From NCBI RefSeq assembly GCF_004010155.1, contig NZ_RRYH01000024.1, positions 47,245 through 111,244 of the forward strand: a stretch of DNA of 64,000 bases, given 5' to 3'. How positions within the stretch are numbered: position 1 is the first letter of the stretch; every line of letters starts with the position of its first letter. Below, piece after piece: positions 1 to 8,647 of this stretch. A model generated the notes under the pieces. It was not told the DNA's origin and did no database searches. It worked only from the letters and a program-made list of their open reading frames with translations. The DNA is from Solirhodobacter olei. Lineage in GTDB: Bacteria > Pseudomonadota > Alphaproteobacteria > Rhodobacterales > Rhodobacteraceae. A program made the position numbers and the translations under genes.

Positions 1-851
1 CTCAGCTGGCGGCGGATCTCGTCGGTGAAATAGCTGCGCGGGGGCAGCTTCTCGCTGAAGGCGGGGAAATCGCCGCCCTGCACGGTGAGAAGCGGCGCGT
101 TGATCGATTTCTCGTAGGTCGCCTTGTCGATGTACTTGTTGTCGTACATCTGGCCCAGCACGTAGTTGCGCCGGCCGATGGCGGCGGCCTTCTGGGTGAC
201 CGGGTTCAGGTCGGACGGCTTCTTGGGCAGCGCGGCGAGATAGGCGGCCTCGGGCGGGGTGAGCTGGCTCAGCGTCTTGTTGAAATAGGTCTGCGCCGCG
301 GCCGTCACGCCGTAGGAATTGGCACCGAGGTAGATCTCGTTCAGGTAGAGCTCCAGCACCCGGGCCTTGGAATAGGCCTTGGTGATCCGGTAGGCGAGGA
401 TCAGTTCCTTGATCTTGCGCTCGATTGTGCGGTTCGAGGTCAGAAGGAAGTTCTTGGCCACCTGCTGGGTGATGGTGGAGCCGCCGCGGATGTAGCGGCC
501 GCGCGAGCGGATCGCCTGCCAGATCGCCCCTGCGATGCCGCGCGGGTCGAAGCCCGCGTTCTTGTAGAAGTTCTTGTCCTCGGCCGAGATGAAGGCCTCC
601 TTCACCAGCGGCGGGATGTCCGCGATCGGGGTGAAGAGGCGCCGCTCGGTGGCGAATTCGTCGATGATCTGGCCCTGGCTGGAATAGATCCGGCTGATCG
701 TGGGCGGGGTGTATTGCGCCAGCAGGTCATAGGACGGCAGGTCGCGCGAATACATCCAGAAAAGCGCGCCGACGGTCAGCGTGCCAAAGAAAAGGGCCAT
801 CGTGACCCAGGTGAAGATCGCCCCGAAGAACGAGAGTATTGGCCGGATCAA
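1..851 (-). CDS. mrcA: Penicillin-binding protein 1A, N-terminal part (truncated by window edge)
   Basis: This is the N-terminal 283 residues or so of a bifunctional class A PBP, which polymerises and cross-links peptidoglycan in the periplasm. Only the membrane anchor (residues about 8-32) and the glycosyltransferase-51 domain are in the window; the transpeptidase domain lies off the left end. Visible GT51 motifs are EDKNFYKNAGFD (catalytic Glu91), GGSTITQQVAKN and the later ELYLNEIYLG. The usual His of the first motif (EDxxFxxHxG) is Asn98 here. The start is taken as TTG at 851 because AAGGGGG sits 6 nt upstream and no ATG fits. The gene lies 165 bp downstream of ndk on the same strand. Confidence 0.93.
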   Translation of the reverse strand, partial: MIRPILSFFGAIFTWVTMALFFGTLTVGALFWMYSRDLPSYDLLAQYTPPTISRIYSSQGQIIDEFATERRLFTPIADIPPLVKEAFISAEDKNFYKNAGFDPRGIAGAIWQAIRSRGRYIRGGSTITQQVAKNFLLTSNRTIERKIKELILAYRITKAYSKARVLELYLNEIYLGANSYGVTAAAQTYFNKTLSQLTPPEAAYLAALPKKPSDLNPVTQKAAAIGRRNYVLGQMYDNKYIDKATYEKSINAPLLTVQGGDFPAFSEKLPPRSYFTDEIRRQL

Positions 852-1016
852 CCGAGGCCCCCTTGCTGCTCGCCCATCCTTCTACGCGTGCGCCGGAGCA
901 GGGTCAAAACAACTCCCGCTCGCGGCCCGGGGAAATCGGCCGATCCGCGCCGGGTCTTCGGCAGGGGCCGGCGCAGCCTTTGGGCCGCGCCGCCCGGATC
1001 GGACCGTTTCGCGGGC

Positions 1017-1439
1017 TCAGCCGACGAGTTCGAGGCCCGAGAAGAAATAGGCGATCTCGACCGCCGCGGTTTCCGGCGCGTCGGAGCCGTGGACCGAGTT
1101 CTCGCCCACGGAGAGGGCGAATTCCTTGCGGATGGTGCCGTCGGCGGCATTGGCCGGGTTGGTGGCGCCCATCACTTCGCGGTTCTTCGCGATGGCGCCT
1201 TCGCCTTCCAGCACCTGCACGACGACCGGCTCGGAGGCCATGAATTCGCAGAGCTCGCCGTAGAAGGGACGCTCCTTGTGGACCTCGTAGAACTTGCCGG
1301 CCTGCTCGAGGCTCAGCTTGATGCGCTTCTGGGCGACGATGCGGAGGCCCGCTTCCTCGAACTTGGCGTTGATCTTGCCGGTGAGGTTGCGCCGGGTGGC
1401 GTCGGGCTTGATGATCGAGAGGGTCCGTTCAATGGCCAT
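1017..1439 (-). CDS. ndk: Nucleoside diphosphate kinase
   Basis: A 140-residue NDK, the usual family length, which transfers the gamma-phosphate of NTPs to NDPs through a phosphohistidine in the cytoplasm. The N-terminus [14 protein letters not shown] and the active-site segment NSVHGSD (His117) are diagnostic. The gene is divergent from the ABC-F gene across a 335 bp gap and lies upstream of the PBP1A gene on the same strand. No odd features were seen. Confidence 0.97.
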   Translation of the reverse strand: MAIERTLSIIKPDATRRNLTGKINAKFEEAGLRIVAQKRIKLSLEQAGKFYEVHKERPFYGELCEFMASEPVVVQVLEGEGAIAKNREVMGATNPANAADGTIRKEFALSVGENSVHGSDAPETAAVEIAYFFSGLELVG

Positions 1440-1774
1440 GGTCTGTACTCTATGTCCTCATCGGGTCGGGCCCCTGCCCGCCCCTGGTTTCCGGGCGCCC
1501 CGTTAGCATGGGGCGGCAGGCTTGGCTACCCCGGGCGAATGCGTCGGGCCGGGGCGGGCGGGCGTGATCGGGCGCCCGGCATGGGGCGGGAGCGATCTGG
1601 CGTCGGCTAGCTGGGCGAACCCTAGCCGCCCGTCCCCCGGCCCGAAACAGCGGGCGTATGCCCGCCGGGCCAGCGCCCACCCGCGGACGGGATCTGGCCC
1701 TTCTCTGCACGGGGATGGCACCTCGCCCTTCGCCGCCCGTTGACCTTGCCTGCGCCTTCGGGCAATGGCTCGGC
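1440..1774. other. Intergenic region between ndk and the ABC-F gene
   Basis: This 335 bp divergent gap should hold the promoters of both ndk (minus) and the ABC-F gene (plus), but I could not pick convincing -35/-10 pairs. The right half contains one copy of the dispersed palindromic repeat (1639-1700). Open frames that cross this gap upstream of the ABC-F start look like GC-rich noise and not coding sequence. Confidence 0.6.
1639..1700 (+). repeat. Dispersed palindromic repeat, copy A
   Basis: This copy carries the core GGCCCGAAACAGCGGGCG followed by TATGCCCGCCGGGCCAGCGC. It forms an outer GGCCC/GGGCC and an inner GCGGGC/GCCCGC hairpin. A diverged second arm with CACCCGCGGACGGG follows. The central spacer found in full copies is absent here. 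The same core recurs near 23769, 36537, 42747 and 56172. Confidence 0.8.
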
Positions 1775-3619
1775 ATGCTGACAATCGCCGATATCACCTA
1801 TTCCATCGAAGGCCGGCCGCTTTTCGAGGGCGCCTCGGCCCGGATCCCCGCCGGCCACAAGGTCGGCCTCGTCGGGCGCAACGGCGCCGGCAAGACCACG
1901 CTCTTCCGCCTGATCCGGGGCGAGCTTGCGCTCGAGAGCGGGGCCATCACCCTGCCCGCGCGCGCCAAGATCGGCGGCGTCGCCCAGGAGGCGCCGGCGA
2001 GCCAGGCTTCGCTGCTCGACACGGTTCTGGCCGCCGATACCGAGCGGGCGGAGCTGCTGGCCGAGGCCGAGACCGCCAGCGACCCGCACCGCATCGCCGA
2101 GATCCAGCACCGGCTGGCCGATATCGACGCCTGGTCGGCGGAGGGCCGCGCCTCCGCCATCCTGCGCGGCCTCGGCTTCACCGCCGAGGAGCAGCTGCGC
2201 CCCTGTGCGGATTTCTCCGGCGGATGGCGGATGCGGGTGGCGCTGGCAGGGGTGCTTTTCGCCCAGCCGGACCTGCTGCTTCTCGACGAGCCGACCAACT
2301 ACCTCGACCTCGAGGGCGCGCTCTGGCTGGAAAGCTACCTGCAGCGCTATCCGCATACCGTGATCATCATCTCGCACGACCGGGAACTGCTGAACCGTTC
2401 CGTCGGCGCGATCCTGCATCTCGACAACCGCAAGCTGACGCTCTGGCAGGGCAATTACGACACCTTCGCCCGCTCCCGCGCCGAGCAGCGCGCGGTGCAG
2501 GCGGCCGAGGCCAAGAAGCAGGAGGCGCGGCGGGCGCATCTGCAGAGCTTCGTCGACCGCTTCAAGGCCAAGGCCTCCAAGGCGCGGCAGGCGCAGTCGC
2601 GGGTCAAGATGCTGGCGAAGATGACCTCGATCACCCCGCCCGAGGAAGCCGCGAAGCATGTCTTCTCCTTCCCCGCGCCGGAGGAGCTGGCACCGCCGAT
2701 CGTCAACCTCGACGGTGCGGCGGTGGGCTATGACGGCCCGCCAGTGCTGCGCCGGCTGAACCTCCGGATCGACCAGGACGACCGCATCGCCCTTCTCGGC
2801 CGCAATGGCGAGGGGAAGTCGACGCTTTCGAAGCTGCTCGCCGGAAAGCTGGAGGCGTCGGAGGGCCGGATCACCCGCTCCTCGAAGCTGCGGATCGGCT
2901 ATTTCGCCCAGCATCAGGTGGACGAGCTGCGCCGAGAGGAGACGCCGCTGCAGCACCTGCTCCGCCTTCGCCCGGGCGAAGGACAGCCGAAGCTGCGCGC
3001 CCGGCTCGCGGGGTTCGGGCTCGGTGCCGATCAGGCCGAGACGCCGGTGGAGCGGCTTTCCGGCGGACAGAAGGCGCGGCTGTCGCTGCTTCTGGCCACG
3101 CTCGATGCGCCGCATCTGTTGATCCTCGACGAGCCGACCAACCACCTTGACATCGAAAGCCGCGAGGCGCTGGTCGAGGCGCTGACCACCTATTCCGGCG
3201 CTGTGGTCCTCGTCAGCCACGACATGCATCTGCTGAGCCTGGTCGCCGACCGGCTGTGGCTGGTGAAGGACGGCCGCGTGGAGCCTTACGAGGAGGATCT
3301 GGAGGCCTATCGCAAGATGCTCCTTGCCCCGGACGAGCCGCCGAAGGAGAAGGCCAAGCCTGCCAGGCGGCAGGCGAGCCGCGACGAGCTTCAGGCCTTC
3401 CGCGCCGAGGTGCGCAAATGCGAGGAGCGGATCGGCAAGCTGAACGAGATGCGCGACCGGCTCGCCAAGAAGCTCGCCGACCCGGCGCTCTACGAGCCGG
3501 AGCGGATCGGCGAGATGGAGACATGGCAGAAGAAATATGCCGAGGTGATGGACGGGCTGGACCGGGCCGAGGCATTGTGGATGACGGCCCTGGAAAAGCT
3601 CGAGACCGCGGAGGCCTGA
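1775..3619 (+). CDS. ABC-F family ATP-binding protein (YheS/Uup-like)
   Basis: A 614-residue soluble protein with two ABC ATPase domains and no membrane segments, typical of ABC-F proteins that act on the ribosome (translation factor or antibiotic-protection class). Domain 1 has Walker A GRNGAGKTT (about 34-42), a degenerate signature FSGGWRMRVAL and Walker B LLLLDEPTNYLD. Domain 2 has GRNGEGKST, LSGGQKARLSL and LLILDEPTNHLD. A charged linker separates them and a coiled-coil C-terminal tail follows, as in YheS. The ATG at 1775 is chosen because residues after it match the family N-terminus, whereas the upstream frame overlaps a repeat. Its stop abuts the marC start directly (0 nt), so the two are probably co-transcribed. 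Confidence 0.92.
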   Translation: MLTIADITYSIEGRPLFEGASARIPAGHKVGLVGRNGAGKTTLFRLIRGELALESGAITLPARAKIGGVAQEAPASQASLLDTVLAADTERAELLAEAETASDPHRIAEIQHRLADIDAWSAEGRASAILRGLGFTAEEQLRPCADFSGGWRMRVALAGVLFAQPDLLLLDEPTNYLDLEGALWLESYLQRYPHTVIIISHDRELLNRSVGAILHLDNRKLTLWQGNYDTFARSRAEQRAVQAAEAKKQEARRAHLQSFVDRFKAKASKARQAQSRVKMLAKMTSITPPEEAAKHVFSFPAPEELAPPIVNLDGAAVGYDGPPVLRRLNLRIDQDDRIALLGRNGEGKSTLSKLLAGKLEASEGRITRSSKLRIGYFAQHQVDELRREETPLQHLLRLRPGEGQPKLRARLAGFGLGADQAETPVERLSGGQKARLSLLLATLDAPHLLILDEPTNHLDIESREALVEALTTYSGAVVLVSHDMHLLSLVADRLWLVKDGRVEPYEEDLEAYRKMLLAPDEPPKEKAKPARRQASRDELQAFRAEVRKCEERIGKLNEMRDRLAKKLADPALYEPERIGEMETWQKKYAEVMDGLDRAEALWMTALEKLETAEA

Positions 3620-4249
3620 ATGGATCGCGCCCAGCTCGTTACGGCCTTCGTCACGCTCTTCGTCGTGATCGAGCCGATCGGCATCACCCCGATGTTCATC
3701 GCGCTGACGCGGGGCATGTCCACGCGGCAACGGCGGACGATCGGGCTCAGGGCCTGCGTGACGGCGGTGGGGATTCTGACGGCCTTCGGGCTTCTGGGGC
3801 AGTCGCTTCTGAATTTCGTCGGGATCTCGATCCCGGCCTTCCGGATCTCGGGTGGGATCCTTCTCTTTCTCACCGCGCTCGACATGCTCTTCGAGCGCCG
3901 CACCCAGCGCCGCGAGGGCCAGGTGGAGAAGGAGGAGGACGATCACGACCCCTCGGTCTTCCCGCTGGCCATGCCGCTGCTGGCGGGTCCTGGGGCGCTG
4001 ACGACGATGATCCTTCTCGTCGGCCAGGTGAAGGGCGGCTGGGTGGCGATCCTGGAGCTGCATATCGCCATGGTCGCCGTGGTCGGCATCGCTTTCGCGC
4101 TGTTCCAGGTGGCAGGGCCGCTCGACAAGGCGCTGGGGCGGACCGGCAACAACGTCATCACCCGGCTTCTGGGAATGCTGCTGGCCGCGCTTTCGGTGCA
4201 GTTCGTGATCGACGGGGTGCGCGCGGCGGGCGTTCTGCCGGGGCTGTGA
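3620..4249 (+). CDS. MarC family integral membrane protein
   Basis: A 209-residue hydrophobic protein with about six predicted membrane segments, which matches the MarC/UPF0056 family. Features include the N-terminal FVVIEPIGITPMFIALT, the central charged loop RREGQVEKEEDDHDPS and PLLAGPGALTTMILL, the most conserved MarC motif. No transport substrate is firmly established for this family; the old link to multiple antibiotic resistance is not supported. The start codon follows the ABC-F stop without a gap. Confidence 0.9.
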   Translation: MDRAQLVTAFVTLFVVIEPIGITPMFIALTRGMSTRQRRTIGLRACVTAVGILTAFGLLGQSLLNFVGISIPAFRISGGILLFLTALDMLFERRTQRREGQVEKEEDDHDPSVFPLAMPLLAGPGALTTMILLVGQVKGGWVAILELHIAMVAVVGIAFALFQVAGPLDKALGRTGNNVITRLLGMLLAALSVQFVIDGVRAAGVLPGL

Positions 4250-4345
4250 GCCCCGGGACGGTGCCCCGGGCCTAGATTGCGGGCCGGGGTCGCGGGCTGA
4301 AAACTGCGGGGAGACGCCCTAGATACCAGCTATCGGAGGGCGCCC

Positions 4346-4927
4346 ATGTCCAGTGACCAGATCGCGCAGGTTCTTTATCTCGTCGTGCTTGGCGCGGCGG
4401 TGCTGGGATCGCTCATCCTGCAGTCGCGCCGGCGGCGGGGGGAGATGCTGCAGCAGCTCTCGATCTGGGCCCTGATCTTCGTCGGCGTGATCGCGGGCGT
4501 GGGGCTGTGGTCCGACATCTCGAAATCGGTGCTGCCGCAGGAGGCCTCCTTCGGGCCGGGGGGCAGCGTTTCCGTGCCCCTGGGCCAGGACGGGCATTAC
4601 CACGTGACGCTGAAGATCCATGGCGTGCCGGTGCGGTTCATGATCGACACCGGGGCGTCGAGCCTGGTTCTGAGTCCGCAGGACGCGCGACGGGTGGGGA
4701 TCGATCCGGCCCGGCTGGCCTATGTCGGGCGCGCGACGACGGCGAATGGCGATGTGGCGACGGCGCGGGTCAGGCTGCGCGACGTGTCGCTGGGGCCGAT
4801 CGTCGACCGGGCCGTCTATGCTGATGTGAACAAGGCGCCGATGGACAGCTCGCTTCTGGGCATGTCCTACCTCAAGCAGTTCGGCAAGATCGAGATCAGC
4901 GGCGGGAAGATGGTGCTGACGCGGTAG
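4346..4927 (+). CDS. Membrane-anchored retropepsin-like aspartic protease (TIGR02281-type)
   Basis: A 193-residue protein with two N-terminal hydrophobic segments (about 8-25 and 38-55) and a periplasm-facing retropepsin-like domain. The active-site motif FMIDTGASSLVLS contains the single catalytic Asp (about residue 101), as in clan AA enzymes that work as dimers. The C-terminal DSSLLGMSYLKQF matches the second conserved block of the bacterial TIGR02281 family. The physiological substrate is unknown. The start ATG has a GGAGG-like sequence upstream (TCGGAGGGCGCCC). Confidence 0.88.
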   Translation: MSSDQIAQVLYLVVLGAAVLGSLILQSRRRRGEMLQQLSIWALIFVGVIAGVGLWSDISKSVLPQEASFGPGGSVSVPLGQDGHYHVTLKIHGVPVRFMIDTGASSLVLSPQDARRVGIDPARLAYVGRATTANGDVATARVRLRDVSLGPIVDRAVYADVNKAPMDSSLLGMSYLKQFGKIEISGGKMVLTR

Positions 4928-5027
4928 GGGGAGTGGGGACTTTCTACCCGCCCCCGACCCGAGGCAACGCTGCGCAGCCGGCCGGCCCAGTGTCCGGCGC
5001 CGGGGGGGACGCTTACACTTTCCCCCC

Positions 5028-5055
5028 GGCCTGAAACAGCGGGCGCTGGCCCTCC
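5028..5055 (+). repeat. Dispersed palindromic repeat, partial copy B
   Basis: A truncated copy of the repeat core, GGCCTGAAACAGCGGGCG, followed by CTGGCCCT. It lacks the second arm of the inner hairpin. It sits in the convergent gap between the protease gene and the amidase gene. Confidence 0.65.
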
Positions 5056-5094
5056 TCGGCGCGTGAGGCGTGCGCGTTCATGGCGCGCCGCCCC

Positions 5095-6348
5095 TCAGTG
5101 CCGCAGCAGGGCGGCCTGGGCGGCGTCCTGCCGGGCCCAGGCGCTCATGGCCGAGGCGATGGCGGTCTCCATCTTCGCCCGCCAGGCCGGGTCCTGCAGA
5201 TTCTTCAGGTCGGAGCGGCTGGACAGGTAGCCGAGCTCGATCAGCGCCGAGGGGATGTCGGGCGATTTCAGCACCGAGAAGGCCGCCTCCTGATGCGGGC
5301 GGGAATGCATGCGCAGGCCGGCGGCGCTGATCGTCTTTACGAGGTCGGCCGCGAACATGTCGGACCGCGGCTGGTTCTCGGTCCGCGCCATGTCCATCAG
5401 CACGGTGGCGATGCGGTCGTCGGTGTTGGTGAGATCCACGCCCGCCATGATGTCGTCGCGGTCGTGCCGGGCGGCCAGCTCGGCGGAGGCCTGGTCGGTC
5501 GCGCCGGTGGCGAGCGTATAGACGGTGGCGCCGCGCGCCTCGCGCGAAGCCTCTGCATCGGCGTGGATCGACAGGAACAGGTCCGCCCCCGCCGCCCGCG
5601 CGATCGAGAGCCGCGACTCCAGCGGCACGAAGCTGTCATCGGTCCGCGTCATCACCACCTGCATGCCGTCGCGGATCAGCACCTCCCGAAGCGCCCGGGC
5701 GAAGGCGAGCGTGATCTCCTTTTCCTCCACCCTGCCGTCGATCGAACCGGGGTCGATCCCGCCGTGGCCGGGGTCGAGCACAACGGTCAGCGGCCGGTCG
5801 CCGGTCTGGCGGCGCTTGGGCGGGCCGACCATGGCCGGGACCGGCAGCGCCCAGAGGCCGGAGGACGGCGCGCCGGCGGAGGCATTGAAGGCGCTCGCGC
5901 TTTCGGGCGTGAGGTTCAGCTGCACCAGCGCCCGCCCGTTGAGATCGCGCGTCGCCATCTCGGCCTGCGCGACGGCATAGGGCCCGTCAAGCGCCAGAAC
6001 GAGGCGCGACCAGCCGGGCGCGAGCGCGCCGGCGCGAAGCTCGGTCACATGGGTGCCATGCGGGAATCGGGCCGGGTCGAGGGCTGCGAAACCGACCTCG
6101 CGGAAATCGAGGACGAGGCGCGGCGGGCCGGCCAGCGTCGTGATGCGGTAGGGCACCGGCTGGCTTATCGTGAGCGAGATCTGGATGCCCTCGACGGTGT
6201 CGCGGATGAAGGAACTCTGCGGTTCGAACTGCGCGAGTGCGGTCAGGCCGCCCCGCCCAGACGCCTGCCCCGCCGCCTGCGCAGGCGTGGAGGATCCGGC
6301 GAAAAGCGCCGCCAGAACGATGAAGATCCGCCCGATCAGACCGGCCAT
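5095..6348 (-). CDS. amiC: N-acetylmuramoyl-L-alanine amidase with AMIN domain (AmiC-like)
   Basis: A 417-residue periplasmic zinc amidase that cleaves the amide bond between N-acetylmuramic acid and the stem peptide during cell separation. It has a signal peptide (MAGLIGRIFIVLAALFAG, with cleavage after AQA), an AMIN targeting domain (about 30-135) and an Amidase_3 catalytic domain (about 185-405). Zinc ligands lie in VVLDPGHGG, in the VEEKEI region and in LFLSIHADA. The start at 6348 is preferred over longer frames because it gives a clean signal peptide and follows an AAAGGGCAGGGG ribosome site. It is separated from the PBP1A gene by four genes. Confidence 0.94.
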   Translation of the reverse strand: MAGLIGRIFIVLAALFAGSSTPAQAAGQASGRGGLTALAQFEPQSSFIRDTVEGIQISLTISQPVPYRITTLAGPPRLVLDFREVGFAALDPARFPHGTHVTELRAGALAPGWSRLVLALDGPYAVAQAEMATRDLNGRALVQLNLTPESASAFNASAGAPSSGLWALPVPAMVGPPKRRQTGDRPLTVVLDPGHGGIDPGSIDGRVEEKEITLAFARALREVLIRDGMQVVMTRTDDSFVPLESRLSIARAAGADLFLSIHADAEASREARGATVYTLATGATDQASAELAARHDRDDIMAGVDLTNTDDRIATVLMDMARTENQPRSDMFAADLVKTISAAGLRMHSRPHQEAAFSVLKSPDIPSALIELGYLSSRSDLKNLQDPAWRAKMETAIASAMSAWARQDAAQAALLRH

Positions 6349-6403
6349 GCCCCTGCCCTTTTTCCACAGGCTACGGGATTCGCGCGCGTCCGTCACCGCC
6401 TGT

Positions 6404-7549
6404 CTAGCGCCGGTTGGCGAAGGCGCGCAGGCGCTCCAGCCCCTCGGCGATATCGGCCGTCGCGCGGGCATAGGAGAAGCGCAGGGTCTGGTGGCCGCGA
6501 TGGGGGTCGAAATCGAGGCCCGGGGTGACGGCGACGCCGGCCTCGGCGAGGATCTCGGCCGCGAAGGCGCGGCTGTCCCGGGTCAGGTTGGAGACATCGG
6601 CATAGATGTAGAAGGCGCCGTCGGGCGGGGCGATCTTCGTGAAGCCGGCCTTGGGCAGGCCGTCGAGCATCAGCCGGCGGTTCTCGGCATAGACGGCGAG
6701 GTTCGCCTCCAGCTCCGCCGTGCAGTCGAGCGCTGCCAGCGCGGCGATCTGGCTGGCGTGCGGCGGGCAGATGAACATGTTCTGGGCCAGCCGTTCCACC
6801 GTGCGGACGTGGTCGGGTGGGACCACCATCCAGCCGATGCGCCAGCCTGTCATCGAGAAATATTTCGAGAACGAGTTGATGACATAGGCCTCGTCCGTGA
6901 TCTCCAGCGCCGAGACGGCGCGGTCGCCGTACTGGATGCCGTGGTAGATCTCGTCGGAGATGAAGGCGATGTCGCGGGCGGCGCAATGGTCGACGAGGGC
7001 GGAGAGCGCCGCGCGCGAGAGCATGGTGCCCGACGGGTTGCCGGGAGAGGCCACGATGAGGCCCTTGAGGTCGGGGATGTCGGCGAGATCGGCGGGCACC
7101 GGCTGCAGCCGGTTCTCGGGCGCCGCGGGCAGGCCCACGGGTTCAAGAGAGAGAGCGCGCAGGATCTGGCGGTAGGACGGGTAGCCCGGCTCGCCGAGGC
7201 CCACACGGTCGCCCGCGTCGAAGAGCGCGGTGAAGGCCAGAAGGAAGGCCGCCGAGGAACCCGAGGTGATGACCACCCGGGCCGGGTCGAGCGTGACGCC
7301 GTACCATTTGCGGTAGAGCTCCGCGACGCCGGCGCGCAGCTCCGGCAGGCCGAGCGCGACGGTGTAGCCGAGCGATCCCGCCTCCATAGCGCGCACCAGG
7401 GCCGCGCGGGCGCCGGCGGGGGCCGGGGTGCCGGGCTGGCCGACCTCCATGTGGATGATGTGGCGGCCGGCCTCTTCCGCGGCGCGGGCCGCCTCCATCA
7501 CGTCCATGACGATGAACGGGTCGACGGCGCTGCGCCGGGATGTCCGCAT
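6404..7549 (-). CDS. PLP-dependent class I/II aminotransferase
   Basis: A 381-residue fold-type I aminotransferase. The PLP-binding Lys229 lies in SFSKYFSMTGWRIGW, with ASPGNPSG and ISDEIYHG (the Asp that contacts the pyridine nitrogen) upstream and the substrate-binding Arg in TLRFSYA near the C-terminus. Overall pattern resembles aspartate/aromatic or MalY/alanine-type enzymes; the substrate cannot be told from sequence alone. The start has GAAGGAG 8-9 nt upstream. Its stop lies 55 bp upstream of the amidase start on the same strand, so the two may form one transcript. Confidence 0.92.
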   Translation of the reverse strand: MRTSRRSAVDPFIVMDVMEAARAAEEAGRHIIHMEVGQPGTPAPAGARAALVRAMEAGSLGYTVALGLPELRAGVAELYRKWYGVTLDPARVVITSGSSAAFLLAFTALFDAGDRVGLGEPGYPSYRQILRALSLEPVGLPAAPENRLQPVPADLADIPDLKGLIVASPGNPSGTMLSRAALSALVDHCAARDIAFISDEIYHGIQYGDRAVSALEITDEAYVINSFSKYFSMTGWRIGWMVVPPDHVRTVERLAQNMFICPPHASQIAALAALDCTAELEANLAVYAENRRLMLDGLPKAGFTKIAPPDGAFYIYADVSNLTRDSRAFAAEILAEAGVAVTPGLDFDPHRGHQTLRFSYARATADIAEGLERLRAFANRR

Positions 7550-7725
7550 GGGGCAAGGCTCCTTCAGGGGTCGTGCGGGTCATCTCAGGCGGGGCGCCGG
7601 GGGTCAAGGCCCGGCGGTGGTGGCGCGCACGGTCGGGGCGGATCGGGTGCGACGCGGGGCGCGCTTGCCTCGTCCGCCGGATGTGCGACACTGGCCGTAC
7701 ACGAAGCCGTCAAGAGGTCTTTGGG

Positions 7726-8472
7726 ATGTTACGCCTGATCGCCGCCCTCTGCCTGTCGCTTCTCTGCGCCCTGCCCGCGGCGGCGGTGGACCAGCACAGC
7801 TTCACCCCGGCCGAGAAGGCCGCGATCGACGCCGAGGTCCGCGCCTACCTTCTGGCCCATCCGGAGGTGCTGGTGGAGGCGATGCACGCGCTCGACGCCA
7901 AGCAGGCGGCGGCGCAGGCGGCCTCGGACCAGGCGCTGGTCAAGGCCAATGCCAAGGCGCTCTTCTCCGATCCCGCCTCCTGGGTGGGGGGAAACCCCAA
8001 GGGCGACGTGACGGTGGTGGAGTTCATGGACTACCGCTGCCCCTATTGCCACGAGGCTTATTCGCAGGTCTCCCAGCTGGTCGGCTCCGACGGGCATATC
8101 CGCTTCATCGTGAAGGAGTACCCGATCCTCGGGCCGCAGTCGGAGCTGTCCGCCCGCTTCGCCATCGCCGTGCTGCAGAGCGCGGGGGCCGCGGCCTATG
8201 GCAAGATCCATGACGCACTGATGACCTATCGCGGGGAGTTCACCCGCGCCTCGCTCGCCGCGATCGCCGGCAAGGAGGGGCTGGACGGCAAGGCGCTTCT
8301 GAAAGCGATGAACGGGGCGGCGGTGAGCAAGGTGATCGACGACAACCTCGCACTTGGCGCGAAGATGGCCGTGGCCGGTACGCCAACCTTCGTGATTGCG
8401 GACCAGGTTGTGCGGGGCTATGTGCCGCTGAGGCAGATGCAGCAGATGGTCGCCGCCGCGCGGAAGAACTGA
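7726..8472 (+). CDS. DsbA family thiol-disulfide oxidoreductase
   Basis: A 248-residue secreted thioredoxin-fold protein. It has an N-terminal signal peptide (about 1-21, LCLSLLCALPAAA), a coiled N-terminal extension, the active site CPYC (Cys105 and Cys108) in EFMDYRCPYCHE, and the cis-proline loop AGTPTFVI. It most resembles the DsbA-like/Com1 group that forms or rearranges disulfides in the periplasm. The start at 7726 is chosen over longer in-frame starts because the signal peptide begins there and AGAGG precedes it. It lies just upstream of the Lpt operon; LptD needs disulfides in E. coli, so a link is possible but not shown. Confidence 0.92.
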   Translation: MLRLIAALCLSLLCALPAAAVDQHSFTPAEKAAIDAEVRAYLLAHPEVLVEAMHALDAKQAAAQAASDQALVKANAKALFSDPASWVGGNPKGDVTVVEFMDYRCPYCHEAYSQVSQLVGSDGHIRFIVKEYPILGPQSELSARFAIAVLQSAGAAAYGKIHDALMTYRGEFTRASLAAIAGKEGLDGKALLKAMNGAAVSKVIDDNLALGAKMAVAGTPTFVIADQVVRGYVPLRQMQQMVAAARKN

Positions 8473-8647
8473 CCGGGCGGGGTGTTCTGGCCGGCCCCGG
8501 CGGGCCTCTTCGACGGCGAGGAGGGACTGCGCGGGAAGCGGCGCCGCTCTGCCCATCGCCCCCGCCGCGGGGCAAATCGCGATTTTCTTCGCCGGCAAAC
8601 CGGTCTAGGGTCCGGCGCGGTGAGATCAGGGGCCAGGAGGCGAAAGC

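Noticed and set aside
1658..1774. A longer N-terminus for the ABC-F protein
   Set aside because: The added 39 residues overlap a dispersed repeat and do not resemble the family; the ATG at 1775 gives the usual N-terminus.
1622..4063. An 813-codon open frame antisense to the ABC-F and marC genes, and similar long antisense frames at 10746-12869, 27062-28975 and 28997-31147
   Set aside because: Composition is Arg/His/Gln/Leu-rich with no recognisable domain, and each mirrors the codon bias of a well-supported gene on the other strand. These are expected shadows in high-GC DNA.
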